64,000 bases of DNA. It comes from Cryptomeria japonica. Lineage: Eukaryota; Streptophyta; Pinopsida; Cupressales; Cupressaceae. Location of the stretch: NCBI RefSeq assembly GCF_030272615.1, contig NC_081407.1, positions 151,609,048 through 151,673,047 on the forward strand, written 5' to 3'. Shown piece after piece: positions 11,790 to 23,629 of the stretch. Position numbers and translations under genes: made by a program. The notes under the pieces were generated by a model. The model saw only the letters and a list, made by a program, of their open reading frames with translations, had not been told where the DNA came from and did not search any database. The stretch's first letter is position 1, and every line of letters starts with the position of its first letter.

Positions 11790-12980
11790 TCTATGTTCGC
11801 TACATTTGAGCCTTGCACCATGCCACAGATTTTGATGGGCAATCATACATACATGGATGTGATTGGGAAAGGATCTATTGACATTGGGGATAACTCCTTC
11901 AATGATGTGTTGTGTGTACCCCACTTGACAAACAATCTCCTTTCTATCTATCAAATCACACATGGCACAACTAAGAGAGTTGTGGAGTTCACACCTGACT
12001 TAGTTTTCATTAGAGACTTGGAGACTAGAGCTATTATTGTGATTGGGGTGGTTGATCATACATCTCGGTTATACTCCTTTTCAGATTTTATTGATGATGA
12101 TGATTTCACATTTGATGATTCTACACATGATGATCACACTTATTGTGATGGTTCATATTTTGAGGAGAACTTTGGACACTTGAACATGGGGATTCTCACA
12201 TGTGACCCCATTCTTGAGTCTTGTATTTCATCTCCTCATATTGATATCACATCACCTATTGCACCTGATGATGCGGATAGAGCGACCATTTTGCCTTCAT
12301 GTGATTCAGTGCAGCAGGATATTCATTGTCTTCCAACTTCAGATTCATAGGATGATTACTTGACAGACATTGTAGGTTTGTTTGTGGAATCCTACATTGC
12401 AGATTTGGGAGACATCATTGATGACATTCATCTTCTCTTTGATGAAGGTGATCCTTCTTTGATTGTTGCGAGGGAACACTCTGACCCTCTTGTTCATTCT
12501 CTACATGATCATTCTTTCGAGGTTGACATGATTGTGGATACTTATGTACAGTAGTTGGAGGAGGTCTCTTTATTTTTTGAGGAGACATGTGAGTCTTTGG
12601 GACATCTTCTACATCCATCTCCACTAGATCTTGGAGTGCCTTTTTCAGCAGTGTGACACAGTTTACCACCTTTGGAGGGGGTATCTTTCAGCATCGACAT
12701 GGGGACACTTGAGTAGTTTTCAGAGATTCCTTTCATCATGAGTTTTCTTCATACATCTTCCCTTCATGATTGGGGAGACTTCATGGATACACCTTTGGTT
12801 TTGTTTCTTCCTAAGGGGAGGAATGTTGTTCGACGTTCGTGGAGCAGTTTCTTCATACATCGAGCTTCTATCATTGGTGCAGATTCCACATTGAAGGGGG
12901 GCTTCCTCGCTTCTCTTCTTCTCTCATATGGGGGGGACTTTTTCCTCACATGGGGTTTTGTTCCTCACATTCTTCTATGA
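11790..12980 (+). pseudogene. In-frame continuation of gag-protease with amber stops
   Basis: The gag frame continues for 1.19 kb, interrupted by TAG at 12348, TAG at 12552, TGA at 12654 and TAG at 12714. The first part (11793-12350) resembles the rest of a copia protease plus the pre-integrase spacer (ILMGNHTYMDVIGKGSIDI, then VLCVPHLTNNLLSI). It then becomes an Asp/His-rich stretch with no domain I recognise, instead of the integrase expected here. All stops but one are TAG, and none is TAA. The region is either decayed coding sequence or a non-coding filler that was once coding. Confidence 0.6.
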
Positions 12981-13194
12981 GAGTTCTCTTGTATGTTTTT
13001 CATCTCTCTTTTGGGGGAGGGTTTTTTTCCCATTGGGTTTTTCTCTCTTTCCCCACTTTGTGAGAGTTTTCATTGCATTGGTTTGCATGCATTTGCATTT
13101 GTACATGGGTACCTAACATGGACTCGTAGCCGAGACCCATCTTGCATTGCTTAGTTGCATTGTAGACTTAAGTGCATTCCCCTAAGTTGCACTT

Positions 13195-13203
13195 AAGGGG
13201 GGG
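13195..13203 (+). other. Polypurine tract of copia-type element
   Basis: AAGGGGGGG lies immediately before the 3' LTR start TGTTGG. Confidence 0.88.
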
Positions 13204-13668
13204 TGTTGGTGTAAATAATTATTCATCTTGGATATTATTACACTTACTTAAGTTTACTTAGGAAATGCATTTCATAGTAGTTTGGGTATGAGACACTTGG
13301 GTGTGTGTCACATTGGGATAGTGTGTGTAGGAGAAATTCCACCTTTTATGGTGTTGATCTTGTTGTTACACTCCACTCTTGTTGTTACACTCCACATTTA
13401 GTGGGTGATCCACCTCATGTGGACTATTATATTATTTCTCCTACCTACCCACACCTATTTCCTACCTACCCTTGTTTCTTATTGAGCCACATGTCATGTT
13501 TGTGTGCTCACATATCCCTAGCCTTGCCTATATAAGCAAGCTCATCTACATTGTATGTAATTGATTATTGATCATTTTCTATTGATGAGAATATAGTTTA
13601 TTCTTGTCCTATATTGTGTCTCTATTTTGTACATTTCATTGAGCTCTTGATCTTGGCAAAATCTCACA
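13204..13668 (+). repeat. 3' LTR of copia-type element
   Basis: Starts TGTTGGTGTAAAT and ends CTCACA. Nearly identical to the 5' LTR. Followed by AAAAT (13669-13673), the second copy of the target duplication. Confidence 0.93.
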
Positions 13669-13673
13669 AAAAT

Positions 13674-13915
13674 AATAGAGCAAATCAATGATACAAATAC
13701 TTTGTTGGTTAAGACTGAAGAATTCATAGAAGCTCTCCCTTGCACATTGTTAGATGATAAGACGATGGTGAATGATGCTCAACAGATAGTGCAAGAGTTT
13801 AAGGATAAACTTTTTAAAGATTGCACTCCTAAAATAATCAAGTAGATGGTTCCAATGAAGCAACAATTCAGATTATGTAAGCTAAAATTCCTTAGTTTGA
13901 GAAGAAGAGGAAGAA
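13674..13915 (+). pseudogene. Retroelement coding remnant, right half
   Basis: Resumes the coding-like frame cut at 8602. It reads as a helical segment including EEFIEALPCTLLDD and AQQIVQEFKDKLF, then meets a TAG at a position where Gln would fit (IIK*MVPMKQ). I recognise no catalytic domain. It is probably the C-terminal part of a retroelement accessory ORF. Confidence 0.5.
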
Positions 13916-15615
13916 GCTAAAAATATTCAACAAAAATATAATTGAGATTAAAGTTTACAAAGACATTGGATATTGAAGAGTTAAACAATCATAGCTCATA
14001 TGTTCAATCAAGAATTTCTAGAGGTAGTTGCTCATTTGTAGAGATGGTGTGTATCTAATTTTTGATAGAATAAGCAATAGAAAAGAAGTTACAACAAATA
14101 GTAAATTTTGGATTATTTCCAGACTAGTTTTTGATTGCTCCAATTCAACTCTAGTTTTCACATGGGAAAGAGGGACCACCAAGGGGTCAATTTTCTTTGC
14201 ATTTCCATGATAGATGGATAGTAGTTTACTTCACTTGAGTTGCACAAAGAATTGGGCATTAAAACTCACGTTTTGAAAAGAAATCCCATAAAAAATAGAA
14301 TTGCAGAACTAACAAGCAGTCAAAATGTGATAGAAAATGGCTTTTTTCATCAAATTTCATGCCCCAAGTTGGTCATATACATGTTGCATGAGGTTTAGAA
14401 GTATTTTTATTGAGTTTTAAAGTAGTTTAGGCATAGTTTCATTCAATTTGAAATAAATTATGACCCTCAATTATGCCCAAAAACCCTAGTTTCGGGTTTG
14501 AAAATAGAGAATTGTAGTTGCTATATAAACCATCCCTTTTAACTTGGAAAGGGGTATTTTATGTAGACACTGTTGTAGAGTTATTATACATTTTTTGTGA
14601 ATTTTTTGCTAGACTTGTAAAATTTGAATGTAATAAGAGTTCAAGTTTCATCATTCTATATTTGTGTTGATTATTTAAACAATTCTATTAGATGGTATTA
14701 CTAATCATATTATGGTTTAGCTATGAATATAACTTGGTTAGATATAATTCTACATGCTTGAGAGGAATTTTATCAAGTGTATAAGCACATGGTTAATGAT
14801 TATGTTATCTAATAAATTCTAAAGATCTATTGTTATTTTGATTCCTTTGATGATTGAATTGCACTTATATGAGTTATGATCTTCTTGTTCATCTTTTTAT
14901 GGTTGTTTGATATAGTCTAATTGTCATATGTTGCAAATTTTTATTTGATAAAAATTGTCTAGTAGTTGATTATAGTTTATTTGCTTTACTTCTCGTACCA
15001 CCCTACATTTGTAGTTTATTTCATGATCATAAGTAGAATAGATCATTATGATAGATTTAGCTCCCATCATTTTATTTGTGTAGGTTTCACATTAAAAAAA
15101 ATAAAAAAAGATAATCTAAATCATGAGAAGATAGTAAATGTCCTATTTTTGGATTCCAATCTTGAAGTGTTAAATACTACTGACCACCTTGAACATATCT
15201 ATATTGTTCTCACTAATTTACTCCACACAACTAAGACTTAGCCTTCAATAACCTTGGAGTGAGGAATCTCACTTTTCACGAGAGAAGATCCACTTCGGAC
15301 CTCTTTCCATTGTCCGTGCTAATACCATAGTCAACACCATTGTCATCACCTTCTAGTCTCTTCATTCCACTCTAATTATACCATGGATCATCTAATTTTT
15401 TTCCTTCAAAATTCTCAAAGCATATTCAACAATTTTTTATGAAAAGAATTAGTAGATCTCCCAAGACAAAGAAGTCACCACTAGATGTTTTTGCATGCTT
15501 GAAAGATGCCAAAAAGGACACTAAAAAATGCCATAGTAAAATGGTAGATGTCATCTAAAATCGCAGAAGCCACCATGCAAAGAAATGCAATAGTCACCCA
15601 TAAATAAAGGTTGTA
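13916..15615. other. Intergenic, probable decayed retroelement 3' end
   Basis: No gene is supportable in this 1.7 kb. Near 14460-14660 there is LTR-like sequence with a TATA motif (TATATAAAC at about 14522), a short transcribed-leader look and a T-rich end. It may be the 3' LTR of the element whose ORF remnants lie at 8406-8602 and 13674-13915, but no matching 5' copy is in the window. Confidence 0.35.
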
Positions 15616-15653
15616 GGACATAATAACCTGACCAAAACAACGCTGGGCATAAT
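15616..15653 (+). repeat. MULE left terminal inverted repeat, outer fragment
   Basis: GGACATAATAACCTGACC followed by a second GGGCATAAT unit. It is cut at 15653 by the copia insertion and resumes at 36876. Its complement matches the right end at 39380-39420. Confidence 0.65.
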
Positions 15654-16620
15654 TGTTGGCAATTGACACTCATCCAGTAAGGTAAATTGCATTTAGGGTT
15701 ATCATTGATGGCAACTCATCTTCAGGTGTTGATATTTCTCATTGGGATTCATTGTCTTATCATTTTGAATTGATTGGGTCAACTAGTATATTAACACTTC
15801 ACTTTATCCTTGATAACCGATTAGTCTTAGTACCGGTGACGTGTAATTTGGAACCTGGTTAAGTATACGACCCGATTAAGATATTTTGGGATCCTGATAA
15901 TATCTTTGAAGGAATTTATGGTAGCGTGTGAAGGTCGGCATCAACATGATCATCAGATAATGTATGATATACTTTATGATCCAACAACCAACATGTTTAT
16001 TTTCTCTTAATTGAGGCTGACATGGTGAAAAGTTAAAAGGGTATATAAGAGAGATCTTTTAGTGTTGGATTCAAGGTTATTTAAAGGTGTGATTTTGGAT
16101 GCAAATCTTTCATAGATTGATGGTATGCAATCTGATCGGCGAGTAAAAGCTTTTGTGCATAGTTCCAACCGGTAGAAGAAAAGGGCAAAACAGAGTATAA
16201 GTAAACCGATTCACAAAGAAGGTTGACAGAGCATAAAATGAAACTTATCCAGCATGGTTAGATGTAACCTATAAGTTTATTTTTGTTTGTAATCATTGCA
16301 TAATATTGTGTAAGTCAGTGAGACTTATGTTTGAGTAGTGAGCTTGATTGCATGTGCAATCCCCTCCATGTAATATTTGTATACCTTGATCAAGTATATA
16401 GATATTATGGGTATTATCCCCACCATAGTTTTTCCCTTTATAGGGTTTTCCACGTATAATTATTGGTGTTATGGTTGTGCTTCTTTATGTGTTATTTAGC
16501 TTACGCACTTTAATTATATTGACTGTTAACTGGTTCATATGCAATAAGTTCAAAAATTTGATTACCAGTAGAACACTGATTCACCTTCCCACCCACCCTC
16601 AGTGTTCTTGGATTCCAACA
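15654..16620 (+). repeat. 5' LTR of nested copia-type element
   Basis: 967 bp, TGTTGGCAATTGAC to GATTCCAACA. A TATATAAG motif near 16042 is the likely promoter. The LTR serves as an empty-site reference for the transposon that split the 3' copy: it reads GGGATCCTGATAATAT at the corresponding point (about 15889-15904). Confidence 0.9.
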
Positions 16621-16621
16621 A

Positions 16622-16634
16622 TTGGTATCAGAGC
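16622..16634 (+). other. Primer binding site, initiator tRNA-Met type
   Basis: TTGGTATCAGAGC follows the LTR end after one base. Confidence 0.92.
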
Positions 16635-16688
16635 GTAGTTCCTCGGAATAATTTTAACCACTTGAGGAAGATCCAGAACTTGGAATCA

Positions 16689-17712
16689 ATGGAAACTGGT
16701 CTGCAACAATAGCTTCAACTTGCTCTTGAGGATCTTGATAATGAACAGAAGGAAAACAATAAACTAAAGAATGAACTGATGCAAGCCAGAGAACACATCA
16801 TTTCATTGAAAGGAAATATTTCAGTTGTTCAAGTCAAGAGGAAGGAACTCTGTGATCAACTGCATAATCAGAGTAGTGATGAAGAAGATGCCTTGAAAGA
16901 TCAATGTCAAAAACTCACTCAGGAGAACACTATCTTGAAGAATGAGATGCAAGCCTTAACCATGAGAATGTGTAAGGAAATTGAGGACAAAAAGAAGAAT
17001 GAAGAAAACCTAGCTCAAACATTGAAGGACAAATCTAAGGAATGCAATAGAATGACATGTTGAAACTTGAGTTGATTCAATCCCGGAATAATGAATAGGA
17101 ACTTGAGAGACATATCATAATCATGAGAGATGATTTAGTCATTGCAAATGAGTACAAAGATAAGTTCAAAGCTAGCGCTGCAAAACCTGATGAACTGTTG
17201 AAGAGTCAGAGAGATACTAATGACAAGAGAGGTCTTGGTTATGAAGGAGAAAGCTCTAGTGCTGCATAACAAGATCAATCATTCGGTTAGAAGCAAAATC
17301 TTGCCAACAATTGGAATCAGAAATCACGGTTAGATAGCCTAATGCTCACAAATTCAATGGTACATGCTTTGTTTGCAATAAATAAGGTCATATAGCAAGT
17401 CAGTGCAAAAATAGGAACAATCAGAACAATGCATCATTCACCAGTCTTGGAAATGTCAGATGTCATGCATGTAGTAGATTTGGTCATATGGCTAATCAAT
17501 GCAGATCAAGAGGAAATCAAGGAAATCAAGGGTACAACAAAGCAATTCAGAAGAACAATATTGTTTGTTATGCATGCAACAAGATTGGACATATTGCTAA
17601 GTATTGCAGGAGTAAGAACCCACATGTAGCTAATGGAAATGCAGATGAGAAGGGAAAGGCAAAGGTTGAAGATATAAAAAAAAACATGAGAGGAGATGGG
17701 TTAGGAGATTAG
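16689..17712 (+). pseudogene. Gag-like coiled coil with three CCHC zinc knuckles
   Basis: From ATG 16689 the frame gives a charged heptad-type coiled coil (residues about 1-125, Leu/Glu/Lys-rich) with an early TAG where CAG-Gln fits (LQQ*LQL). After a frameshift near 17060 the coding continues to a zinc-knuckle region. Three CX2CX4HX4C fingers are readable: one near 17365-17410 with a TAA inside (CFVCNK*GHIASQC), then CHACSRFGHMANQC and CYACNKIGHIAKYC near 17465-17610. The usual copia Gag N-terminal helical domain is not recognisable. Decayed, but clearly a retroelement nucleocapsid-type protein. Confidence 0.75.
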
Positions 17713-18157
17713 ATACACAACCGACAGAACAATCGATAGGACCATCGGGTCCTGCACCGGAAACAAGACCAACCGATAACTAAGGCACTCTGCCTTAGGG
17801 GTAGGAAAATCATTGAAGATCATGCAAACACCCCGGATTAGGTCTGTAGTCAGAGAATTTTGATCACGGATGGATACTCAGGCGATTTTGAGTGTTTACT
17901 AGAAAGTGTATGCATAATTTGTGATCCGATCAGTTTCTCCGGTAGCATTTATGACAGTAAAAAATTAGGATTAATGGCGATACAAAGAAAAAGGTTAATT
18001 CATTTTCTTACATAGTGATCGAGCATTCTGAAGAGCAATTTCTAGAGCATTTCAAGAGCCCAAAGTGATTTGTGTGAGAATCTACATTCGAAGAGCATTT
18101 CATCATCCGACAGAATCCTGAGGTATTTACCATTTGCAGAAACCCTAGTTATCTATC

Positions 18158-19870
18158 ATGGCTTCTTCATCAAATGTTGATACTCCTTTGGTGATAGAAA
18201 TCAAGAACCACCCCCGTCCTGAATTTAAGAAGAATCCTTTCAAATCTCTTTTGGATGATCCTTTGGGAGTGTTCTTGAGCATTTGCCATGGTGTTCTTCA
18301 TATCGAAGACATTAGGGAATACATCCATTGTGACATTGAGGAGCTTGGGATCTATGAGTTGTCCTGCGTGTTCACTGAAAACCTAATCACTGACAATCAG
18401 TTAAATCCCAAATTTGCCAATTTGCAGAGGAAGGGTTTTACCCTATTTATGGACTTTCCAAAATTTGAGGAAGCTAAATGGGTCCGATATATTCTTAGCC
18501 GCATTCATGGAGAATTCATTTGGTTGGATTGACCACACAAGATCAATGAGGAGGTAATAAAAAACATCACCTACCTGCATAAGGATGGAGGTCTTCCTGA
18601 CCCTAGGTAAAAACTCTCTAACACTGAACTTTGCAAACTCATTGGCGCTACCTTTGATGGTCGATCGATTAGATTAGATGACATACGAGATATTGATGTG
18701 AAATTTACAGCAATGATAATTAGATACAAAGTCTATCACTCAAACCAACTGAACTCTATCTTCGCTAACAACATCCTTATTGCACATCAAATGGTGAAGG
18801 AGGACACACACTATGACCTATGCAGTGTGATGCTGAAGGAGTCAATGACTAATCTTTAGAAAATAAAGCAAGATAAGAAAAATACTTTCTGGTTGGATCT
18901 TTTTTCATATGTTTGGCATTTTACTTTTTGAATATGATTCCTGGTTATGGTAAAATATAGTGGGCTTTTGATAGACCAGTTTCCACTCAGATAGCACGAA
19001 TTTTGGATAGTCAAGGTGATAAGTAGTATAAGGCCAATTTATGGGCATTTTTCAAAACCTTCCAAGAAGAGATGAAAAATAGGGCTAGGATTCCTAAAGC
19101 AATTTTAGAACAATATAAAGATACTATTTGTTTAATGGTAAATAAAGATGAATGCATGATGGAGGCAGTTCAACCTAGAACAATCTAGATCATGCCAGTG
19201 GGCTATGAAGTGGATGAGGTCACACTGGAAGCTTATGCACAACACTTATTGAAAGCTCTAGTTGATGAAAAATGATTAAAGGTTCATCAAGAATAAGTTG
19301 CACCGTAAATAAGAAGGAAGATGACCAAGGTTGTAGCTGAAACTTTAATCAATGAGGGTCATGATAGGGCTAAAGTTGAACAAAAGGTTAAAATTCATGA
19401 AACCCAAAGAAAGGAAGAGATGAAGCAAAAGAGAAAGGAGGAAAGAGAAGCAAGGAAGGTAGCTCAAGACACTCCTAATGTGGTCCCGGTTTCTAAAAAA
19501 TCATCCAAACAATCAAAAGCACCATTCAGTGAGCTTGCCAGTCCTAAGCCGAGAAAATTAGTGAAAAGAAAACAAAAAGCGGATAGGCAGTATATGACTG
19601 TTTCTTTAGAGGAAACTGAATCAGATGAAGAAATCAAGCAAAATTCAAAGAAGAAAGGTGTTTTTGTAAGGGTTGTGAGGGAGAAGAAGGAAGAACAAAA
19701 GAAAGAATCAGCAAAGGAGACTCCCCAAAAGATACCCAAAATCACCATTGTACATAAGTGGAAGCCAAAGTATGATGAGCAATCTAAACCGAAAGCAAAA
19801 AGGAGAACTGGTAAGAAGAAATTAGATGCTCAAGACATTATCGATCAGATTATTAATGACAGTAATTTGG
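18158..19870 (+). pseudogene. Retroelement extra ORF, N-terminal part (split by solo LTR)
   Basis: The ATG at 18158 opens 124 codons (MASSSNVDTPLVIEIKNH...) ending in TGA at 18530. The reading continues past it with further stops to about 18930 (ITYLHKDGGLPDP, SIFANNILIAHQMVKED). It recovers as a clean lysine/glutamate-rich 19321-19870 segment with runs such as KEEMKQKRKEEREARK. I do not recognise a conserved enzyme; the layout is like the retroelement-encoded 'putative plant transposon protein' ORFs. It stands where integrase and RT should be in a copia element. It stops at the solo LTR (19876) and resumes at 21225 in phase. Confidence 0.6.
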
Positions 19871-19875
19871 ATAAC
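19871..19875. repeat. Target-site duplication ATAAC (left)
   Basis: ATAAC precedes the solo LTR and is repeated exactly at 21220-21224. Confidence 0.88.
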
Positions 19876-21219
19876 TGTAGACACCTAAAAATGGTCAACG
19901 CTTGCGGAATCGTACTTTAACATTTGCGCATTGCCTTATTTTAGGGTTTTTGCGTCGCATTAACATTTTCTCCTATGTCACGCACTTGGTCTTTATCATT
20001 TGCAAGCATCGAGTCCTTCTTCTGCATTCTTCATTTATCTCGCTCTCAAATTTGGTCTTGTCGACAACAATCTTCAGTCATGATTTTGGTCAATCTTATC
20101 CTGTCGTATCAATGAGCGTGCTCATTTGTTATCATTTTGGACATCATCAATCCTAATTAGGGTTTTGTCCTCTTATCAATCTTGTCATCATGCAATCGAT
20201 CCTTGTCTTCTTGTCAATTTTGTCATTTTTGCGATCAATTTGTCATCAATTGTCGTCCTTCTCAATCGTGTCAATTTGGATCAATTTGTCATTGTTCCTC
20301 GTCAATTGGTGCATTTATCAATCAAATCACTTTATCACATTGATCAATTTGTCATCAGAATCATGATCGAGTCAATTATCTTTCATCAAGACCTAATTGT
20401 TGTCCTTGCATTGCTAATTCATCTTCTAGGGTTTCGTGATTTAATCATTTAACCTTGTTTGTCATTTCTCCCTTTAGGATTAATAAATTATTTATTTATC
20501 CTAAGTCCTCTCATCGCAATTAAATGTTTAATTTAATTGGCTAATTATTCCTCTTTTTGTGAATTGATTAATAAATGAGAAATTATTAATTAATTTACCT
20601 AATTTGCACCAATTTCCTAATTTCCAAGTCATCATTTCTAACCTAATTTTCTAATTTCTCCTAAATTCCTAAATGTCTATTTCTATTTCAAGCTTCTAGT
20701 CCTCTAACCTTTGCATTGGCAATATGTCATAATCCATGACATAGAAGGTGTCATAACCTTCTTCTTTCTACTCAATTGTGCCATTTTTGAAATCAATTGC
20801 CTAAATATCAATTTCATGCTAATTTTGTCTTTTCTCCAATTTCTCTATAAATTGGATGAATTTCTTCAATCAAGGCCTTGGATCCCCATCTAATAATCAC
20901 ATGGTCGAAATAATCACTTTGTCGAATCAATCACGCTTTGAGTACTCTTGTGTCAATGTCAATCTTGCTTTCACATTAGGTTTATGCACTTGAAGGTGAG
21001 ATCCACAAATAAAGGCTATTTGAAGAAGAAAGAAGAACAATGGAGCCGCATGAAGGAGATATTCAGATCTGCATTTGGTTTGCTTAGCTTTTAATCTTGA
21101 ATGTTTTGCTTTCATGTCTTTATTGAGTGTGTTTAGGATTAATCATTGCATTTGAGCTTTCGTGATTGAGCTAGTTTAATATCTATTTGCTTTGATGATT
21201 TCCAGATTCCTATGCTACA
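19876..21219 (+). mobile_element. Solo LTR, gypsy-type
   Basis: 1344 bp starting TGTAGACACCTAAAAATGG and ending CCTATGCTACA, flanked by perfect ATAAC duplications. The TGTAGACACC start is common in plant Ty3/gypsy LTRs. There is no internal sequence, so it is the product of LTR-LTR recombination. It interrupts the extra ORF of the host copia-type element. The T-rich, CAATTTGTC-repetitive ORFs inside are not genes. Confidence 0.88.
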
Positions 21220-21224
21220 ATAAC

Positions 21225-22910
21225 ATTTCCACATTCTTTGATGATTTTGATGATAAAGATAAGAAGCAGTTAGATGAAGCTATCTTTTTATATCTTGATT
21301 CTTTCAGTAGGACATTGATTGAGTTAGAGGAAATTTTGCCTAGGAACTGTATGATAAATTAGAGGTCAAAAAATTACATGCTCAAACTCTGGACCGACAA
21401 ATAAAAGAGACATAATTAGTTAGTCTCTGTCCATCAATAACCCCACCATAGATAGCAGATTTAATCAATAAGATAGGTTCATGAGAATTCAATCCTAAAC
21501 ACTGGATAAATAACCTGATGTTAGAGAAATTTGAAGAAATCTGGAAAGAGACAATTGATATTTGGGTCAAAATTATTTCAAGTCTTGGTTATGAGTTGAG
21601 TCCCAGTTTTGTACAGTCACAAAATATTCAATTACCAAGGGATAAGGAACCGGCGAAAGTAGATGAACATAATGTTAATATAAATCCACTAGTTAGCACT
21701 CCACCGATTACTACTGAACCGGTTAGTGAGTCCAATTTTGGAACTGAGGATACTCAGAATCCTCCAGTAGAAAATGTATAGGATGCAGAGGCAGATATTG
21801 TCAAAGATAAGGATAATGAGGATAAAGATACTGATAATAAGGTTTCTGAGGATGCACCAGAATAGGATAAGGTACCAAGTGACAAAGCCACTGGTACACA
21901 AGAGATAAAGGTTACAGAGGTTAAGTCACCGATAGACAAAGGCAAGGAAACAATGACAAACTTCCCTTCCATCTTGGCAATTGAGACATCATCATTAGCC
22001 AAAGGGAAAGTGCCACAATTTCCTATCATTTTTGACAAGCCATATCACATGATGTCTCTGGTAGATAAAATTTTAGCCACTACAGCACTCCAGGAACAAT
22101 CATCACATGTATTGGCCCAGGAGGAATCAAAGGACAAGCAACTGATTCAGAATACTTTTGAAGTTTTGAACTGGTTAGTACCAAATTTACAAGCACAAGA
22201 GAGCGCAATCTCATTCGGTAAACTACACAAGATCATTGATTTCATTCCTAATCAGTATGATTCCTTGGTTAAGATTTCAATAACTGAGGCTAAGAATAAA
22301 TTTGTAGAAGCTTGGATGCAAACATTTCTGGAGATGATTGCATCGGAGAAGAGTAAACTTCAAACATGCCTACAGTCCATTGATGCAACATTGGCAGAAG
22401 GTGGAAATGTTTATAAGACTTGTCTAGATTTTTCAAAGCTTACTACTCATTTAGACAAACAAATTTCATATTGTAAGGATAATTTGATTCAAATCTTTAA
22501 TTCTTATAACTTGGTAGTGAACCTAACAAGTTCTTTAGATGGTCCAATTTTGGTGGTCATGGATCAAATTTTGAGGTTAGGGAAGGAAAGGGACAACACA
22601 ATAAGGAGAGCAACTAAGCTCAAGAATTTGATAGGTCCTTGACTTGATAATTTGTCATTTCACAAGACTGAGTGTATATCCAACATGTAGAAGGAGGATC
22701 CCACCGAATTAGAGGCAATTGAATATTATGACAGTCTCTTGAATGGATTCACCACCATTCTTGATTCTCTCAAGAAAGGTTGGGAGAAATACTTCTCATT
22801 TTTTAAGACTATGTATGCTAACATTTTGAACTTGTACAGAACCGATATGTTTATATATCTGTACAACACTTTTGGTGGGCACCCCGCTTTGTCATTGATG
22901 CGAAAGGGGG
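21225..22910 (+). pseudogene. Retroelement extra ORF, C-terminal part
   Basis: In phase with the sequence before the solo LTR this region reads ISTFFDDFDDKDKKQLDEAI, then decays. It recovers at 21518-21781 and at 21953-22642 as a 229-codon open frame (VDKILATTALQEQSSHVLAQ; LHKIIDFIPNQYDSLVKISI) of mostly helical sequence. It trails off at GGHPALSLMRKGE near 22875-22910, just before the polypurine tract. No catalytic motif is recognised. The long predicted helices suggest a structural Gag-like role, which is inference only. Confidence 0.55.
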
Positions 22911-23040
22911 AGTAGTACAGTGAAAAATGTATTTATAGCTCAAGGGGAGTATATCAGATGTATATAGCATGAGTATACAGGTTAGGGGGAGCAGATTCAG
23001 AGATGGTATTATTTTTCACATGAGTGTTGCCATCAATGCC

Positions 23041-23052
23041 AAAGGGGGAGAT
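23041..23052 (+). other. Polypurine tract of nested copia-type element
   Basis: AAAGGGGGAGAT immediately before TGTTGGCAATTG at 23053. Confidence 0.85.
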
Positions 23053-23293
23053 TGTTGGCAATTGACACTCATCCGGTAAGGTAAATTGCATTTAGGGTTG
23101 TCATTGATGGCAACTCATCTTCAGATGTTGATATTTCTCACCGGGATTCATTCTTATCATTTTGCATTGATTGGGTCAATTGGCATATTCACACTTCACT
23201 TTATCCTTGATAACCAATTAGTCTTGGTACCGATAACATGTAACTTGGAACCCGGTTAAGTATAAGACCTGGTTAAGATATTTTGGGACCCTA
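23053..23293 (+). repeat. 3' LTR, first part
   Basis: Matches the first 240 bp of the 5' LTR at 15654. It is broken at GGGACCCTA by the 12.85-kb transposon. The last four bases CCTA are the left target duplication. Confidence 0.9.
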
Positions 23294-23317
23294 GGGTATG
23301 TGCACAAAGATGGTGGT
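23294..23317 (+). repeat. Left terminal inverted repeat of large transposon
   Basis: 24 bp. 23 of 24 positions match the inverted right end. The next bases also show weak similarity (TGGACAC near 23333 and GTGGACACTT in the complement of the right end). Confidence 0.88.
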
Positions 23318-23356
23318 CAGAAAAATGGACACCACCCAAAACAAACATGAAAAAAC

Positions 23357-23480
23357 AAGTAGCATGTACGCAGTTATAAAATTTGAAATCACCCCGTACG
23401 TGCTTATGTCCGTTGTTCCCGAGCCTAAAAAAAGGTAGCATGTACGCGTTGCTTTTAGGAAAGTGAGCGCATACGTGCTC
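23357..23480. promoter_or_regulatory. Left subterminal GTACG-core motifs
   Basis: Several copies of GTACGYG-type words: GCATGTACGCAG (about 23362), CCCCGTACGTGCTT (23392-23405), CATGTACGCGTTG (about 23440) and GCATACGTGCTC (about 23468). The same words recur at 31975-32239 and 35165-35275. Such subterminal repeats are typical transposase-binding sites in several plant transposon families; the role here is inferred. Confidence 0.5.
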
Positions 23481-23629
23481 ATAAGCCCTAAAGAACCGCA
23501 TAGGTAGTACCTGTCAAAAAAAGTTTAAAAACAAAAAAACTGGGTCTTATTTTCCCATGACCACGACGTTTTTCCCCCATTTCCTCCATGAAACTGCGAA
23601 CGGGGTGCCTCATTTCTCCTCCAGATGCT

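Larger units (their letters stand above)
8608..13668 (+). mobile_element. Young non-autonomous Ty1/copia-type LTR retrotransposon (gag-only)
   Basis: A structurally complete 5.06-kb element: 5' LTR 8608-9074, tRNA-iMet primer site at 9075, long leader, gag with zinc knuckle and the first protease motif, polypurine tract 13195-13203, 3' LTR 13204-13668, and a perfect AAAAT duplication. The two LTRs differ by only a 2-nt indel and about two C/T changes over 465 bp, so insertion was recent. No integrase, RT or RNase H motif is present in any frame. This matches the class known as TR-GAG (terminal-repeat retrotransposons with a GAG domain), which must use replication enzymes from a partner element. 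Confidence 0.93.

Noticed and set aside
15481-15669. 62-codon hydrophobic minus-strand ORF
   Set aside because: It spans the MULE terminal repeat and the LTR border, so it was created by the insertion junction.
23256-23501. Two overlapping minus-strand ORFs across the transposon left end
   Set aside because: They cross the LTR/transposon junction and overlap the subterminal motifs; no conserved content.
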